64,000 nt of DNA from Cryobacterium lactosi (GCF_004403945.1 NZ_SOHM01000012.1:124001-188000); one strand, 5' to 3'; shown: positions 34,832 through 44,528, counted from the stretch's first letter. Made by a program: numbers and translations. Notes: generated by a model from the sequence alone, not told the origin.

Positions 34832-36067
34832 TCATCTCAGTCGTAGGGGGGATGGTTGGGTTGCCCTAAGTGCATCGATAGTGACCGCAACCACAACCAT
34901 GACCACGGGGATCGCGGCCACTGCTGAAAGGCCCTCATAACCGGCAGTCGCCAGCACCGGACCAGCGATCGCTCCGCCCAGCGCGCCCGCCAGGTTCATC
35001 ACCAGGTCGCTACGCCCTTGAACCCGGGCACGCGCGGTTCCCGAGAGCAGGCTACTGAGCATCGCAGAGGCGGCCACCGTCGACGCGCTCCAGCCGAGCC
35101 CGAGCAACACGAGACCGATCCCGACGCTGCCTTGAGAGATGACGGCAAGAGCAAGTCCGAGGAGGATCTGTCCCCCCAGGATGACGGCTGGGTAACCGAC
35201 CCGATCACTCAGCCAACCGAATATCGGGGAGAGCCCGTACATTCCCGCGATATGAACACTCAATGTCGCGCCGATCTCAGCCAGTGGCGCGCCGTGATGC
35301 ATCAAATGCACTGGAGTCATCGACATCACGGACACCATGACGGCATGGCTGATCGCCAGCACGGAGATGGCCAGGAGCACCCGGCCACGATTACGGCTGG
35401 CAACCTCGGGCTGGGTTATTTCGAGTTGGTCCGTGCCTGCGCGGCCCAAGAAGTAGGGATCAGGACGCAGCGCCGCGAAATACACGATCGCGGCCACCAA
35501 TTGAGCAGCCACCCCGATCAAGAATGAACCAGTGAGTGTGGGCATCCCTACCCAGGCCGCGACGACCTCACCGGGACCGACCAGATTTGGTCCCGCCACA
35601 GACCCGATAGTCGCAGACCAGACCACGATCGATAGGTCTCGGCTGCGGTGCCGGGTGCTGGCCACATCCGTCGCCGCGAAGCGTGACTGCAGGCCCACGG
35701 CGGCTCCGGCGCCGAGGAAGGTGAATCCGAGCAGCAGGAGGGGGAACACAACCAGCGCCGTTGCGAGCACGCTCAGTATCGTGCCGAGGACGGAGATCAT
35801 CGTGCCGACGGCGAGCGACGTGTGGCGACCGAATCGCTCGGTGAGCCTGGCGAGCGGGAGCGCGGCCAATCCGGCTCCGAGGGTACTGAGGGTGGCAGCA
35901 GCACCCGCGAAGGCGTCGTTCCCGCTCACATCTGCTGCAAGCACCGAACCGAGCGAGAGCGTCGCCCCTATCCCCAGGCCGCCGAGGATTTGACCGGCGA
36001 CGAGAACCGCGACGGTTCGCCTTTGCACGGCGACCATGTCGATTGTGAGCGGAGTCGCCCGGCTCAT
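34832..36067 (-). CDS. MFS transporter
   Basis: Major facilitator of about 411 residues with 12 predicted helices; the motif-A-like LTERFGRHTSLAVG lies between helices 2 and 3, and the second half carries LSDRVGYPAVILGG. Drug/metabolite efflux is the usual annotation for this type. It is divergent from the GMC oxidoreductase, both with CCGTRGTTCCACGG-type promoters in the shared region. I chose ATG 36067; ATG 36103 is possible, and GTG 36136 lies only 2 bp from the predicted -10, before the expected transcription start. Confidence 0.88.
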   Translation of the reverse strand: MSRATPLTIDMVAVQRRTVAVLVAGQILGGLGIGATLSLGSVLAADVSGNDAFAGAAATLSTLGAGLAALPLARLTERFGRHTSLAVGTMISVLGTILSVLATALVVFPLLLLGFTFLGAGAAVGLQSRFAATDVASTRHRSRDLSIVVWSATIGSVAGPNLVGPGEVVAAWVGMPTLTGSFLIGVAAQLVAAIVYFAALRPDPYFLGRAGTDQLEITQPEVASRNRGRVLLAISVLAISHAVMVSVMSMTPVHLMHHGAPLAEIGATLSVHIAGMYGLSPIFGWLSDRVGYPAVILGGQILLGLALAVISQGSVGIGLVLLGLGWSASTVAASAMLSSLLSGTARARVQGRSDLVMNLAGALGGAIAGPVLATAGYEGLSAVAAIPVVMVVVAVTIDALRATQPSPLRLR

Positions 36068-36138
36068 GAAATTGGATCTGTTCCTGGGACTGCAGGGGGC
36101 CATCGAGAACTTTCGGTTGGGTTTCGGTTGGAACACCC

Positions 36139-36181
36139 AAGTTAGGAGCCTCGGATTGTTCAGGCACCCGTGGAACTACCG
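36139..36181 (-). promoter_or_regulatory. CGGTAGTTCCACGG box with TAACTT -10, for the MFS gene
   Basis: Minus strand: CGGTAGTTCCACGG (36181-36168), 23 bp, TAACTT (36144-36139). It is back to back with the promoter of the GMC gene. Confidence 0.62.
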
Positions 36182-36216
36182 AGTTCTGTCTCGAGGGAGT
36201 TGAGGGGGTGACAGGT

Positions 36217-36259
36217 CAGTGTTTTCACCGATGGAATCGCTGCCGGAAATCCCTAACTT
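36217..36259 (+). promoter_or_regulatory. Divergent box with TAACTT -10, for the GMC oxidoreductase
   Basis: CAGTGTTTTCACCGATGG (36217-36234) matches the other boxes at 12 of 18 positions; from the aligned box end, 23 bp lead to TAACTT (36254-36259). It is the weakest box of the four but has identical spacing. Confidence 0.5.
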
Positions 36260-36309
36260 CGTAAGGGAAGGATGTCGCGTCGACATTCCGCCCCTACCAA
36301 CGGAGACCC

Positions 36310-37863
36310 ATGTCAACCACCATTCAGTCAGCCACAACCAACCACGCACTCTCACAGACCCCCTACGACTACGTCGTGGTGGGGGCCGGCACCGCCGGCA
36401 GCGTCATCGCCACACGACTGACCGAGGACCCTCGCATCCGTGTCCTCCTGCTCGAGGCCGGAGCAAGCACTCCGCTGCCCGACATGGCGACTCCGGTCGT
36501 GTGGCCCATGCTCCTCGGATCGTCTGCAAGTTGGGGCGACACTACTGTCGTGCAGGAATTCACGGGCCGGACCATCGCTGCACCGCGAGGACGCGCCCTG
36601 GGCGGCTCGTCAAGCATCAACGGGCTGACCTATGCTCGCGGACACCGGTCCAGCTACGACTCCTGGGCGCAGCAGGGCGCAGAGGGCTGGGGTTTTGACG
36701 ACCTACTCCCCTATTTCCGGCGCAGCGAGTCCGCTGTCGAGCGCGACGGATCCCTCCGCGGTACCGACGGCCCGCTGACGGTCGGCCCCACCCCTGATCC
36801 GAGCCCCGTTGTCATCGCTGGCTTGGCCGCCGCCGCGGAGCTCGGCTACGCGCCGGCCGAAGACATCAGCGGTGGACTCGAGACCGGCTTCGGGCTGGCG
36901 GACGTGAACGTACACCACGGCGTTCGCCAGAGCGCCGCCGATGCGTACCTTCGTCCCGCGTTGGGACGGCCTAACCTCGACGTCGTCACCGAGGCGACAG
37001 TGAATCGTCTGGTGATTTCCGACGGCGTGTGCACCGGGGTCGAATACACCCTCGCAGGAGGATCGGTGACCGCGACTGCCCACCGGGAGGTCATCCTCAC
37101 CGCGGGGGCGATCGGCTCCGCTCAGCTGCTGCTGCTCTCGGGTGTTGGTCCGGCCGATCATCTGGCCGAGCTGGGCATCGACCTCGCGCTGGACCTTCCC
37201 GGTGTCGGCACCAATCTTCATGATCACCCGATGTCGACGGTGCTCTACGAGGCAGCATCCCCGCTCGAGACCAATCCAAGCAACGTCTGGGGTCAGGGGA
37301 TCGGACTGGTTCACACCGACCCTTCGGCTGCCGGACCTGATCTTCAGATCCTCCTGATCAGCCAGCCCTACCGGGCCCAGACCCTGTCCGGCCCCGATAA
37401 CGGGTACGCCATCGGCTTCTCGGCGATGCTTCCGCGCAGTCGAGGATCGGTGCGCTTGCGGAGCGCCGATCCTGCCGATCGGCCGCTCATCGACCCCCGC
37501 TACCTCTCGGACCCTCGCGACGTCGAGGTCATGAAGGAAGGGCTCCGAGTCGCCCGAGCCATCGGTCGCGCTGAGGCTCTGTCCGCGTGGCGTGGGAACG
37601 AGGCCCAGCCCGGGCGACCGCTGGCTGACGAGGATGACGTGCACGACTATCTCAAGGAGAGCCTGCTGGTCTACTTCCACTACGCCGGCACCTGCCGGGT
37701 GGGTACCGACGAGCTCGCCGTGGTCGACCCTGAGCTTCGTGTCCGGGGCATCCGGGGCCTTCGAGTGGCAGACGCATCCATCATGCCGTCTCCCGTCTCG
37801 GCTAACACGAACGCCACGGTGTACGCCATCGCTGAACGCGCGGCTGAACTCATCAAGCGCTAA
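36310..37863 (+). CDS. GMC-family FAD oxidoreductase (choline dehydrogenase-like)
   Basis: Flavoenzyme of 517 residues oxidising an alcohol. FAD-binding VVVGAGTAGSVIATRL near the N-terminus, the GMC signature GGSSSINGLTYARG, and the C-terminal active-site pair His (YFHYAGTCRVG) and Asn (SPVSANTNATVYAIAE) are present. Substrate is not deducible; choline, long-chain or aromatic alcohols are all possible. GGAGA precedes the ATG. It is divergent from the MFS transporter and convergent with the LAL regulator, and both orientations suggest a LAL-controlled metabolic cluster with the two SDRs. Confidence 0.92.
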   Translation: MSTTIQSATTNHALSQTPYDYVVVGAGTAGSVIATRLTEDPRIRVLLLEAGASTPLPDMATPVVWPMLLGSSASWGDTTVVQEFTGRTIAAPRGRALGGSSSINGLTYARGHRSSYDSWAQQGAEGWGFDDLLPYFRRSESAVERDGSLRGTDGPLTVGPTPDPSPVVIAGLAAAAELGYAPAEDISGGLETGFGLADVNVHHGVRQSAADAYLRPALGRPNLDVVTEATVNRLVISDGVCTGVEYTLAGGSVTATAHREVILTAGAIGSAQLLLLSGVGPADHLAELGIDLALDLPGVGTNLHDHPMSTVLYEAASPLETNPSNVWGQGIGLVHTDPSAAGPDLQILLISQPYRAQTLSGPDNGYAIGFSAMLPRSRGSVRLRSADPADRPLIDPRYLSDPRDVEVMKEGLRVARAIGRAEALSAWRGNEAQPGRPLADEDDVHDYLKESLLVYFHYAGTCRVGTDELAVVDPELRVRGIRGLRVADASIMPSPVSANTNATVYAIAERAAELIKR

Positions 37864-37980
37864 GCACCTTTCGTCAGCCACGTCCGAGTGCCGGCTCAGG
37901 CGCGCTCCTTGACATCGCCACGGATACCCGGCGAGTCGGCCAGGCCGAGCCGTCGGGGCCCCGCGTTCTGGCGCGACGGG

Positions 37981-40698
37981 TCAGCGCGGAATTCTGAGCT
38001 TGGACCTGGACGTGGCTCCGGTCTTGCGCAGGATCGCCGAGACATGCGATTCGACCGTACGGATGCTCACGAACAGCTCGGCCGCGATCTCTTTGTTGGT
38101 CTGTCCCGCCACCAGCGCCACCAGCACTCGCTGCTCAGCCGCGGTGAGCTCTGTGCCCGGCCTGGACCTGCGAGATGCAGCCACTGCCCACTCGACCTGC
38201 TCGCGCACACCTGCGCTCCCGCTCTCTTCCGCGCGCTCTGACGCAACCTGGAGCTCTCGTCTGCTGAGCGTTACCTTGCGCAGTCGCGTCAGTACCCGCG
38301 CCCGCTGGAGGCGACACCGCGCCTCTTCGTCCGACCGGTCGGCCCGGACAGCAGCGTCGACCGCAAGCCCCGCTTCAGTGAGTGCGTCCTCAAGCCGTCC
38401 GGCCGCCGCGAGTTCCATCGAACTGAGCCTGTGCAGGCCAATCTGGGACAGCGGACGGTTCCTCGTTTCGAGGAACGAGCGGAGGATGGCGAGGCGATCC
38501 CGCGCCTCATCGTTGTTCCCCGTCATGACGAGTGCCTCGATCAAGGGCAGGTCGATGCGGAACCGACTGCCGGGTTCGACCAATTGCAGCGAATCCGCGA
38601 CTGCCGCGGCGTGCCTGAGCAGGTCCACGGCAGCCGGCCAGTCGCGCAGGGCGAAGGCCGAGAACCCGCGCAGGGCTGGAACGATGAGTTCAACGAACTG
38701 GCCCGTGCCGACATCTGAATGCTGCCACCGCTCGATCAGCTGCCGCAGTGCATCGTGCTTGGCATCGGTCACCAGCATCAGGCCCACTATCGGCAACACG
38801 CTTGCGGGCAGCCTAGCCGCCTCGGCAGCGTGACCGGACTCGGCCAGGAGAATCCTCGCCTCCCCGGCGTTGCCACCGGTCAGCTCGACATGCGCGGCGT
38901 GGGCGAGAAAGACTCGCTCAATCCCGTCTTTCCCCTCCCGCTTCGCCCAGGCGACGAGTTCATTCAGCGCCACCCGCGACCTGGCCACGTCGTCGGTGAG
39001 ATGGGCCAGGAAACCGGTCGCGGCCAGGCCCGTGTCCTCGAGGCCCGAGACGATCTGGATACCTTGACGTCGGGTACAGTCCTCGACAAGGTCGGAGTTG
39101 AGGCCACCTCCGGCATCGAGTTGAGACCGAATGGTGCCCCGGAGTGCACGGTGGACGGCGTTCGGCGTGTCGACTCCAGTGAGCCGGTTGAATGACGCAC
39201 TGGAGAGTTCACCGCGCTCGGTGACCGTCATCAGATCGTCAGCAACCATGTGTGCCTGCACAACAGCCAGCCGCTCTGGATCGCCCACAGCCTCGAGTTC
39301 GCGCTGGCGCAGGAAAGCTGTCGTTGGGTCCCTGCCACGGATGGATGCGAGGGCACTGGTCGACAGCGCCAGGAGAGCGTCATATTGGTGCAGATCAAGA
39401 CGGTTCGCATTCAGCTGCTCGAGGGCGCTCAGGCACGCAGCCAGGTCACCGGCCGAGGAGAGTTGCTGCGCCTGACTGAGCACTCGAGCCGGGTAGCGGT
39501 CGGAAGCAGGATCCGTGCGCCCGACCGCCTGGGCAGCGAAGTGCGCCGCACGAAGTCGGGCTCCTCGCTGGCGCATGACGACCGCCGCTTCCGAGAGGGC
39601 CGCGGCGATCAGCTCGTCGGGCCCACTTGGCCTCGATAGGTGAAGATGTTGCGCTTTGACGACGGGATCGTGCACCGCATCGGCGATAAATCGATGGAGG
39701 TCTCGCCGACGGCCGGGGGTGAGCCTGGCAGCCGCGGCCGAAGCATGAAGGGGATGCCGGGTCCGTGCAGTCTCCGTGGTCAAGGACAGGAAGCCGGCGG
39801 CCTCCGCGGCGTCGACGGCGTCATGGGGGATTCCGGCGAAGGAGAGCACGGTTGCCAGAAGATCCAGTTTCGGATGCCCCAGCAACGCGACAATCGACAC
39901 AACCTCGCTGGCCTCTGCACCCAAGCCGCCCAACCGTTCAGCGATAGTCCCCGCAAGCGACGGGGGTACCGCCACCGTGCCGAGCATGCGGGCACCGATG
40001 TCCGCGATGGAACCACGGCTCATCAGCTCAAGCGCCCAGAGCGGGTTGCCACCCGTATGCTCGCGCAGGGACACCACTTGGGCCCGGGTCAGGGTCGACG
40101 GCCAACCTGGACGGATCACACCGTCGAGTTCCTCCACCGACAGACCTTCAAGAACGCGTTCATCACCGAGGTCGAATCCAAGATCGAGGGCTCTGCTGGG
40201 GGAATCGGCGGTCGGCCGACTCGCTGCGACAAGGTAAACGCGGTGGCTGGCCGATCGCCTGAAAGCGCGTTCGACCGTTGCCCGGGATTCGGCATCCGCC
40301 CACTGGGCATCGTCGATCACGATCGCAACCGGTGTTCTCGCCGAGATTTCGGCCAGGATCCCCTCGAACGCGATAGCTGTCGCGAGCGACGGCAACTCGG
40401 CAGCGGCGGGTCGGCGACCCAGTGCGATTTCCAGGAACGACCGGTATTCCGCCGGCACGCTGGTGAACGAGGTCCAATCCAGCGGCGCCAACAGGTCCCA
40501 CAGCATGCTGTATGACGTGTAACGCTCGGCGAACGACGGCGCAGCCCGCAGGACGATGAAGCCCGCCCTCGCAAAACCAACAGCGGCGTCGCCAATCACG
40601 GTCGATTTCCCCATGCCGGCCTCACCAGTCACCAGGATCTGTCGCGCCCGCCCGTGAGGCAACCCGACGATCTCTGCCAGAAGCTGCGTTCTGGTCAT
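37981..40698 (-). CDS. LAL-type LuxR regulator with AAA/NACHT-like ATPase
   Basis: Large ATP-binding regulator of 905 residues. Walker A GEAGMGKST (25-33), Walker B VAIVIDDAQWAD near 120-135, a long helical-repeat middle, and a C-terminal LuxR helix-turn-helix LTAAEQRVLVALVAGQTNKEIAAELFVSIRTVESHVSAIL. Such MalT/LAL proteins are inducer-dependent activators of adjacent metabolic genes. Its start overlaps the stop of the preceding small reading frame (ATGA). The CCGTRGTTCCACGG-type promoters near 33.8, 36.1 and 36.2 kb are candidate targets. Confidence 0.93.
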   Translation of the reverse strand: MTRTQLLAEIVGLPHGRARQILVTGEAGMGKSTVIGDAAVGFARAGFIVLRAAPSFAERYTSYSMLWDLLAPLDWTSFTSVPAEYRSFLEIALGRRPAAAELPSLATAIAFEGILAEISARTPVAIVIDDAQWADAESRATVERAFRRSASHRVYLVAASRPTADSPSRALDLGFDLGDERVLEGLSVEELDGVIRPGWPSTLTRAQVVSLREHTGGNPLWALELMSRGSIADIGARMLGTVAVPPSLAGTIAERLGGLGAEASEVVSIVALLGHPKLDLLATVLSFAGIPHDAVDAAEAAGFLSLTTETARTRHPLHASAAAARLTPGRRRDLHRFIADAVHDPVVKAQHLHLSRPSGPDELIAAALSEAAVVMRQRGARLRAAHFAAQAVGRTDPASDRYPARVLSQAQQLSSAGDLAACLSALEQLNANRLDLHQYDALLALSTSALASIRGRDPTTAFLRQRELEAVGDPERLAVVQAHMVADDLMTVTERGELSSASFNRLTGVDTPNAVHRALRGTIRSQLDAGGGLNSDLVEDCTRRQGIQIVSGLEDTGLAATGFLAHLTDDVARSRVALNELVAWAKREGKDGIERVFLAHAAHVELTGGNAGEARILLAESGHAAEAARLPASVLPIVGLMLVTDAKHDALRQLIERWQHSDVGTGQFVELIVPALRGFSAFALRDWPAAVDLLRHAAAVADSLQLVEPGSRFRIDLPLIEALVMTGNNDEARDRLAILRSFLETRNRPLSQIGLHRLSSMELAAAGRLEDALTEAGLAVDAAVRADRSDEEARCRLQRARVLTRLRKVTLSRRELQVASERAEESGSAGVREQVEWAVAASRRSRPGTELTAAEQRVLVALVAGQTNKEIAAELFVSIRTVESHVSAILRKTGATSRSKLRIPR

Positions 40699-41082
40699 CG
40701 TTTCGGCTTTCTGGTTGTGGTCGCGTTTTCTCCGGTTCGACCCACCTTAGTGAGTCGTTCTGTCATCTCGGCCGCGGTATGGAGGTGCTCTCCGTGTCCC
40801 TCCCCCACGTGCCTCACATCTTGGTGGTTCCACGTATGCTTCAGCGAGGTCTCGCTGTGCCTGTTCGGTGAGGGGGATCGCGAAATGGCCGATCCAGCCG
40901 ATCTCGATGCGTTCGTCAACATCGAGTGGGACGGAGACAATCTCCGGGTCGAGGTCGTCACTGATGATGCCCGTCGAGATCGTGTAGTCGTCGAGCCCGA
41001 TCTGTAGGTTGAAGATCGTCGCCCGGCCGGAGACGCGGATCTCCCGTTTGCTCGACAAGGTGGAATAAGCATCCGGGGGCAC
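40695..41082 (-). pseudogene. Unknown small protein, apparently frameshifted
   Basis: Two overlapping frames each look coding over one part. The first half (GRATIFNLQIGLDDYTISTG to AIPLTEQAQRDLAEAYVEPP) reads in one frame from GTG 41082 and stops at 40747. The C-terminal part (EHLHTAAEMTERLTKVGRTG onward) reads in another frame and ends at 40695 in an ATGA overlap with the LAL gene. The coupling favours a single original gene disrupted by a one-base shift near 40.8 kb, or a sequencing error. No family recognised. It lies between a TetR gene and the LAL gene, all on one strand. Confidence 0.5.
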
Positions 41083-41120
41083 CGAAGGATTGTCGATCCA
41101 AACTCGGTCGCCTCTATGGC

Positions 41121-41768
41121 TTAGACGGGCATCGTCGCTTCCGGCGCCATGGAATCGCTGGCCACGACAGATTGACCGTGCTCCGTGAGCGGCAGGGAGT
41201 TGATCGCCGTGAGCGCCGCCGCCAAGAGGCGGTCGCGTGAGACTCCAGCCGATCCGAGGGCTTCGATCCCACGCAGGAAGCTGACAAAAAAGGTCGCGAG
41301 GGCTTCAGCATCCGATGCCGGGTCGATTTCGCCGTACTCCTGCGCATCGACCAAGCAGCCCCGATAGACAGTCTCCAGATCGGAGTACACCTTCAGAGCG
41401 GCTCCGGCCACTTCGGACAAGGACGCCGAGAGCTCTGATGTTCCCTTTGTGAACAGTGAACTGGTTCCAGCCTTCGTGGAAGCCGTCACCGCGGTCATGA
41501 TCACGTGAGCGTGAATCTTCTGCAGAGGAGTTCCCTCGGAATCGTCAAGCGCAGCTTCTGCAATCGCCACAGCATCCGCCCCATCGGCTTGGAAGGCGCG
41601 GATGAACAGTTCCAGCTTGCCCCCGAACGAGTTGTAGATGCTCTGCTTGCCCAAACCCGTAGCTGCAGCGAGGTCGTCCATCGTGGTACCCGCGTACCCC
41701 TTGGACGCGAATACTGCGGAAGCGGCAGCGACAACGTCTTCCTCTTTGAACTTACGCGGGCGGGCCAT
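41121..41768 (-). CDS. TetR-family regulator
   Basis: Regulator of 215 residues. Helix-turn-helix FASKGYAGTTMDDLAAATGLGKQSIYNSFGGKLELF; the ligand domain has a typical late FVSFLRGIEALGSAGVSRDRL helix. It is divergent from an NAD(P)-binding protein at 41904, its likely target, with operator-like TTGTCTA-AA-TAGTCAA between them. The decayed TetR at 55168 is a paralogue (KFDETEVVASASRAF versus KFKEEDVVAAASAVF) beside the same operator type. Confidence 0.92.
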   Translation of the reverse strand: MARPRKFKEEDVVAAASAVFASKGYAGTTMDDLAAATGLGKQSIYNSFGGKLELFIRAFQADGADAVAIAEAALDDSEGTPLQKIHAHVIMTAVTASTKAGTSSLFTKGTSELSASLSEVAGAALKVYSDLETVYRGCLVDAQEYGEIDPASDAEALATFFVSFLRGIEALGSAGVSRDRLLAAALTAINSLPLTEHGQSVVASDSMAPEATMPV

Positions 41769-41820
41769 GCATTCATGCTAGCCCGCACGGCCCCAATTCC
41801 ACCGGTCGATGGCGTAGAAT

Positions 41821-41836
41821 TTGTCTAAATAGTCAA
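41821..41836. promoter_or_regulatory. TetR operator candidate (TTGTCTA-AA-TAGTCAA)
   Basis: 16-bp palindrome with one mismatched pair, between the divergent TetR and NAD(P)-binding genes. Two further versions lie at 55083-55098 and 55115-55130. Confidence 0.65.
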
Positions 41837-41903
41837 TAACTTGCCGAGCTCCTTCACAAGGGTCACGGTGCCGAAGCACGAATAGGTGTCTGGAACATTC
41901 ACA

Positions 41904-42554
41904 ATGAAGATATTCATCATCGGAATCTCTGGCGGGGTCGGCAGCCTGCTGGCTGATGAGCTCCGCGGACGTGGGGATGCAGTCCGAGGGCTGGTTCGCC
42001 AACCGGACCAGCGCGCCGTGCTGGAGCTTCGCGGCATCCAAGCGCAGGTTGGCGACTTGGAGAGTTTGTCGGCGGACGACCTTGCGGTGGTTTTCGGTGA
42101 TGCCGATGCGATCGTCTTCAGCGCGGGCTCGAACGGTGGGAGCAGAGCCGCGTCGAAAGCAATCGACGGAGACGGTGTCAAAAAAGCAATCGACGCAGCA
42201 CAGATCGCGGGTATCGAGCGTTTCACCCTGGTGTCGGTGCTCCCAGAGTCCTGGCGCGAGCGCGACCTCGGCGATGATGTCGAGTACTACTTCGCTGTGA
42301 AGAAGGCGGCGGATGTTGCGCTCAGCCGGAGCGGTCTCAATTGGTTGATTCTTCGCCCGTCGCTACTCGTTGACGAGCCCGGTATCGGCACCGTATCCCT
42401 CGGTCCAGCAGAGTTGCATGACCAGATCGCTCGTGAGGACGTTGCCCGCACTCTCGCGCAGCTCCTCCACACTCCAGGCATCGGCAGGCAGATTCTCGAA
42501 CTCAACGCTGGGTCGATGCCGATTGCTGCGGCGGTCAGAGCGAACACTCGTTGA
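41904..42554 (+). CDS. NAD(P)H-binding atypical SDR
   Basis: Protein of 216 residues with a Rossmann start MKIFIIGISGGVGSLLADEL, a VGDLESLSADDL segment and FSAGSNGG, typical of the NAD(P)H-binding/NmrA-like atypical SDRs that often act as redox sensors or quinone or flavin reductases. No YxxxK is obvious. I chose ATG 41904 where the beta strand begins. It is divergent from the TetR gene and probably repressed by it. Confidence 0.85.
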   Translation: MKIFIIGISGGVGSLLADELRGRGDAVRGLVRQPDQRAVLELRGIQAQVGDLESLSADDLAVVFGDADAIVFSAGSNGGSRAASKAIDGDGVKKAIDAAQIAGIERFTLVSVLPESWRERDLGDDVEYYFAVKKAADVALSRSGLNWLILRPSLLVDEPGIGTVSLGPAELHDQIAREDVARTLAQLLHTPGIGRQILELNAGSMPIAAAVRANTR

Positions 42555-42621
42555 TCGTGTGGCGACATGCGTGGTGAACGAGCAAGACAGCTCCGCGGTA
42601 TGGGTGCGCGGATACCTCCGA

Positions 42622-42639
42622 GTGATGCCCTGGCATCAC
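42622..42639. promoter_or_regulatory. Palindrome before the DedA/kinase/regulator operon
   Basis: GTGATGCC-CT-GGCATCAC, two perfect 8-bp arms, ending 22 bp before the DedA ATG. It is a plausible binding site for the LuxR-type regulator of the same operon. Confidence 0.55.
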
Positions 42640-42661
42640 CACTCTTCGTAGCGTCGAGGCT

Positions 42662-43327
42662 ATGGATTTCATCAATGAGCTCATCACTGTGGCGGTCGCC
42701 TCCCCGTGGCTCTACCTCGTCATGTTCGCGGTAGCGATTGTCGACGGGTTCTTCCCTCCGATCCCCAGCGAGACTGTGCTCGTTGCCGCCGCGGCCGTCG
42801 CGGTATCCGCCGGCGGCCCGAACCTACTCGTCCTCGGTGCCGTGGCGGCCCTCGGCGCGATGATCGGCGACAACATCGGATACACGATCGGTCGCGGCGT
42901 CGGGAGCACCCGCTTCCGCTGGATGCGGCGACCGCGAGTGGCGGCGAGCTTCGAGTGGGCGCAGCGACGTCTTCGAGACAGCGGCGCGGGCCTGATCGTC
43001 GCTGGACGCTTCATCCCGATTGGACGGGTAGCCGTCAACATGTCAGCGGGTGCCGTGGGCTACCCCTGGCGGTGGTTCCTCCCACTCAGCGTTGTCGCCG
43101 GAGTTGCGTGGGCGGCGTACAGCGCGGGCCTCGGTCTCGTAGCCGGCCAGTGGCTTGAAGACCAGCCGCTGCTGAGCGCGCTTCTCGGCATCGTACTCGC
43201 CCTCGTCATCGGCCTGGTCATCGATCGGCTGATGGACTTCCGTCGACGCCACAGCCTCGCCCGTACCCTCACACGCGTTGAGACGATTACCGTGGCCGAG
43301 GCTCGCCAGCCGAGCGTGACAAGATGA
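42662..43327 (+). CDS. DedA-family membrane protein
   Basis: Membrane protein of 221 residues. Two N-terminal helices, the GDNIGYTIGRGVG block and the family signature GRFIPIGRVAVNMSAGAVGYPWRWF identify a DedA (SNARE-associated) protein. Family members act as lipid (undecaprenyl- or phosphatidyl-lipid) flippases and affect resistance to membrane-active agents. It is first in an operon with a kinase (4-nt overlap) and regulator, so the system may monitor or adjust the envelope. Confidence 0.92.
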   Translation: MDFINELITVAVASPWLYLVMFAVAIVDGFFPPIPSETVLVAAAAVAVSAGGPNLLVLGAVAALGAMIGDNIGYTIGRGVGSTRFRWMRRPRVAASFEWAQRRLRDSGAGLIVAGRFIPIGRVAVNMSAGAVGYPWRWFLPLSVVAGVAWAAYSAGLGLVAGQWLEDQPLLSALLGIVLALVIGLVIDRLMDFRRRHSLARTLTRVETITVAEARQPSVTR

Positions 43328-44520
43328 CCGACATGGATGGCACCGTGCGACACAACAGGAGGGGCGCAGTTCAACTGATCCTCCTGGTGCTCGCCGCCGT
43401 CGCGCTGGCGGCCGTGCTCGTCCCCGTCCACGCCGCCATCTACGGTACTGCTGTTCCGGTGTCGCTCCTGCTCGGCATCATGCTCACTGGCTCCCTGCTC
43501 GTCGCCATCCCCAGCCCCCGGATTGCCATCGGGCTGTTCTCGCTCGCGGCATTCCTGCTCCCTCTGTTCGTGATTCCGGAAAGTGTCGGTCCGTGGCCAT
43601 GGACGGTACCTGCGCTGATCACGTTCGTCGCATTCGTCGGCGTGATCACCTTCCTGCACGGCTGGAGAATGGGCCTCACCCCACTGCTCGTCGGCAATGC
43701 TGGTTCGCTCGCGGCTCCTCTGCTGCAACCCGAGGTTGCAGCGGCGAACCCGCCGACAGCCGATCTCATCGTCGCCGCGTCGATGAGCGTTGTCGCATAT
43801 ATAGTCGCCACACTCCTGGCCGGACGCATCCGCGCCATGAAGGAACTCACCAGCGAGCGAGATCTCACCGCGCAGGAGCAGTCCCGCCGTGTCCTCATCG
43901 AGGAACGCAACCGCATCGCCCGCGAACTGCACGATGTCGTGGCTCACAGCCTGTCCCTCATCCAGGTACAGGCGTCCACCGCACGGTACCGTGTGCCCGA
44001 TCTCGCCGACAACGCCGCCAAAGAACTGGCGGACATTGCGACCACGGCCCGCGGATCCCTCACCGAGATGCGCCGACTTCTCGGCGTGCTGCGCACCGAC
44101 GACCAGACCGCGGAACTCGCCCCGCAACAGGGCATCGAGGACATTCCCGCCCTGATCGACAGCACCCGGCGCACCGGCGTGGACGTTGCACTCGAGCTCA
44201 TCGCCCTGACCCCCGACGTGCCGGCAACCGTGCAGATCGCGGCGTTCCGCATCGTCCAGGAGTCGCTGAGCAACGCGGTCCGCCACGCGCCGGGCGCCTC
44301 TGTATCCGTCCATGTCCGGACGGAGCCCTGGATGCTCCGACTGCGCGTGCACAACATCGCTTCCGGCATGCCGACAGTACAGGGCGAAGGCCATGGACTG
44401 ACAGGGATGCGTGAACGCGTCGCGCTCCTCGACGGGACCTTTGAGGCCGGCTCTGATGCTGACGGTGGTTGGACCGTCGACGCAGTGCTTCAGTGGCATC
44501 CTGAGCCCGGTACGAAATAG
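43324..44520 (+). CDS. NarL-type sensor histidine kinase
   Basis: Kinase of 398 residues with about five membrane helices in the first 165 residues. HisKA_3 motif IARELHDVVAHSLSLIQVQ (His203) and TARGSLTEMRRLLGVLR, then a HATPase with FRIVQESLSNAVRHA. It starts in an ATGA overlap with DedA and precedes its regulator by 8 bp. The kinase at 62932 is of the same subfamily. Confidence 0.94.
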   Translation: MTDMDGTVRHNRRGAVQLILLVLAAVALAAVLVPVHAAIYGTAVPVSLLLGIMLTGSLLVAIPSPRIAIGLFSLAAFLLPLFVIPESVGPWPWTVPALITFVAFVGVITFLHGWRMGLTPLLVGNAGSLAAPLLQPEVAAANPPTADLIVAASMSVVAYIVATLLAGRIRAMKELTSERDLTAQEQSRRVLIEERNRIARELHDVVAHSLSLIQVQASTARYRVPDLADNAAKELADIATTARGSLTEMRRLLGVLRTDDQTAELAPQQGIEDIPALIDSTRRTGVDVALELIALTPDVPATVQIAAFRIVQESLSNAVRHAPGASVSVHVRTEPWMLRLRVHNIASGMPTVQGEGHGLTGMRERVALLDGTFEAGSDADGGWTVDAVLQWHPEPGTK

Positions 44521-44528
44521 GAGGAACC

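Noticed and set aside
39640..40515. Plus-strand frame of 291 codons opposite the LAL gene
   Set aside because: It runs antisense to the Walker motifs of the LAL protein and has no domain.
40822..40835. Fifth CCGTRGTTCCACGG-like box (GGTGGTTCCACGTA)
   Set aside because: No TAAYYT at 23 bp on either strand and it lies within coding-like sequence; probably chance, although LAL autoregulation cannot be excluded.
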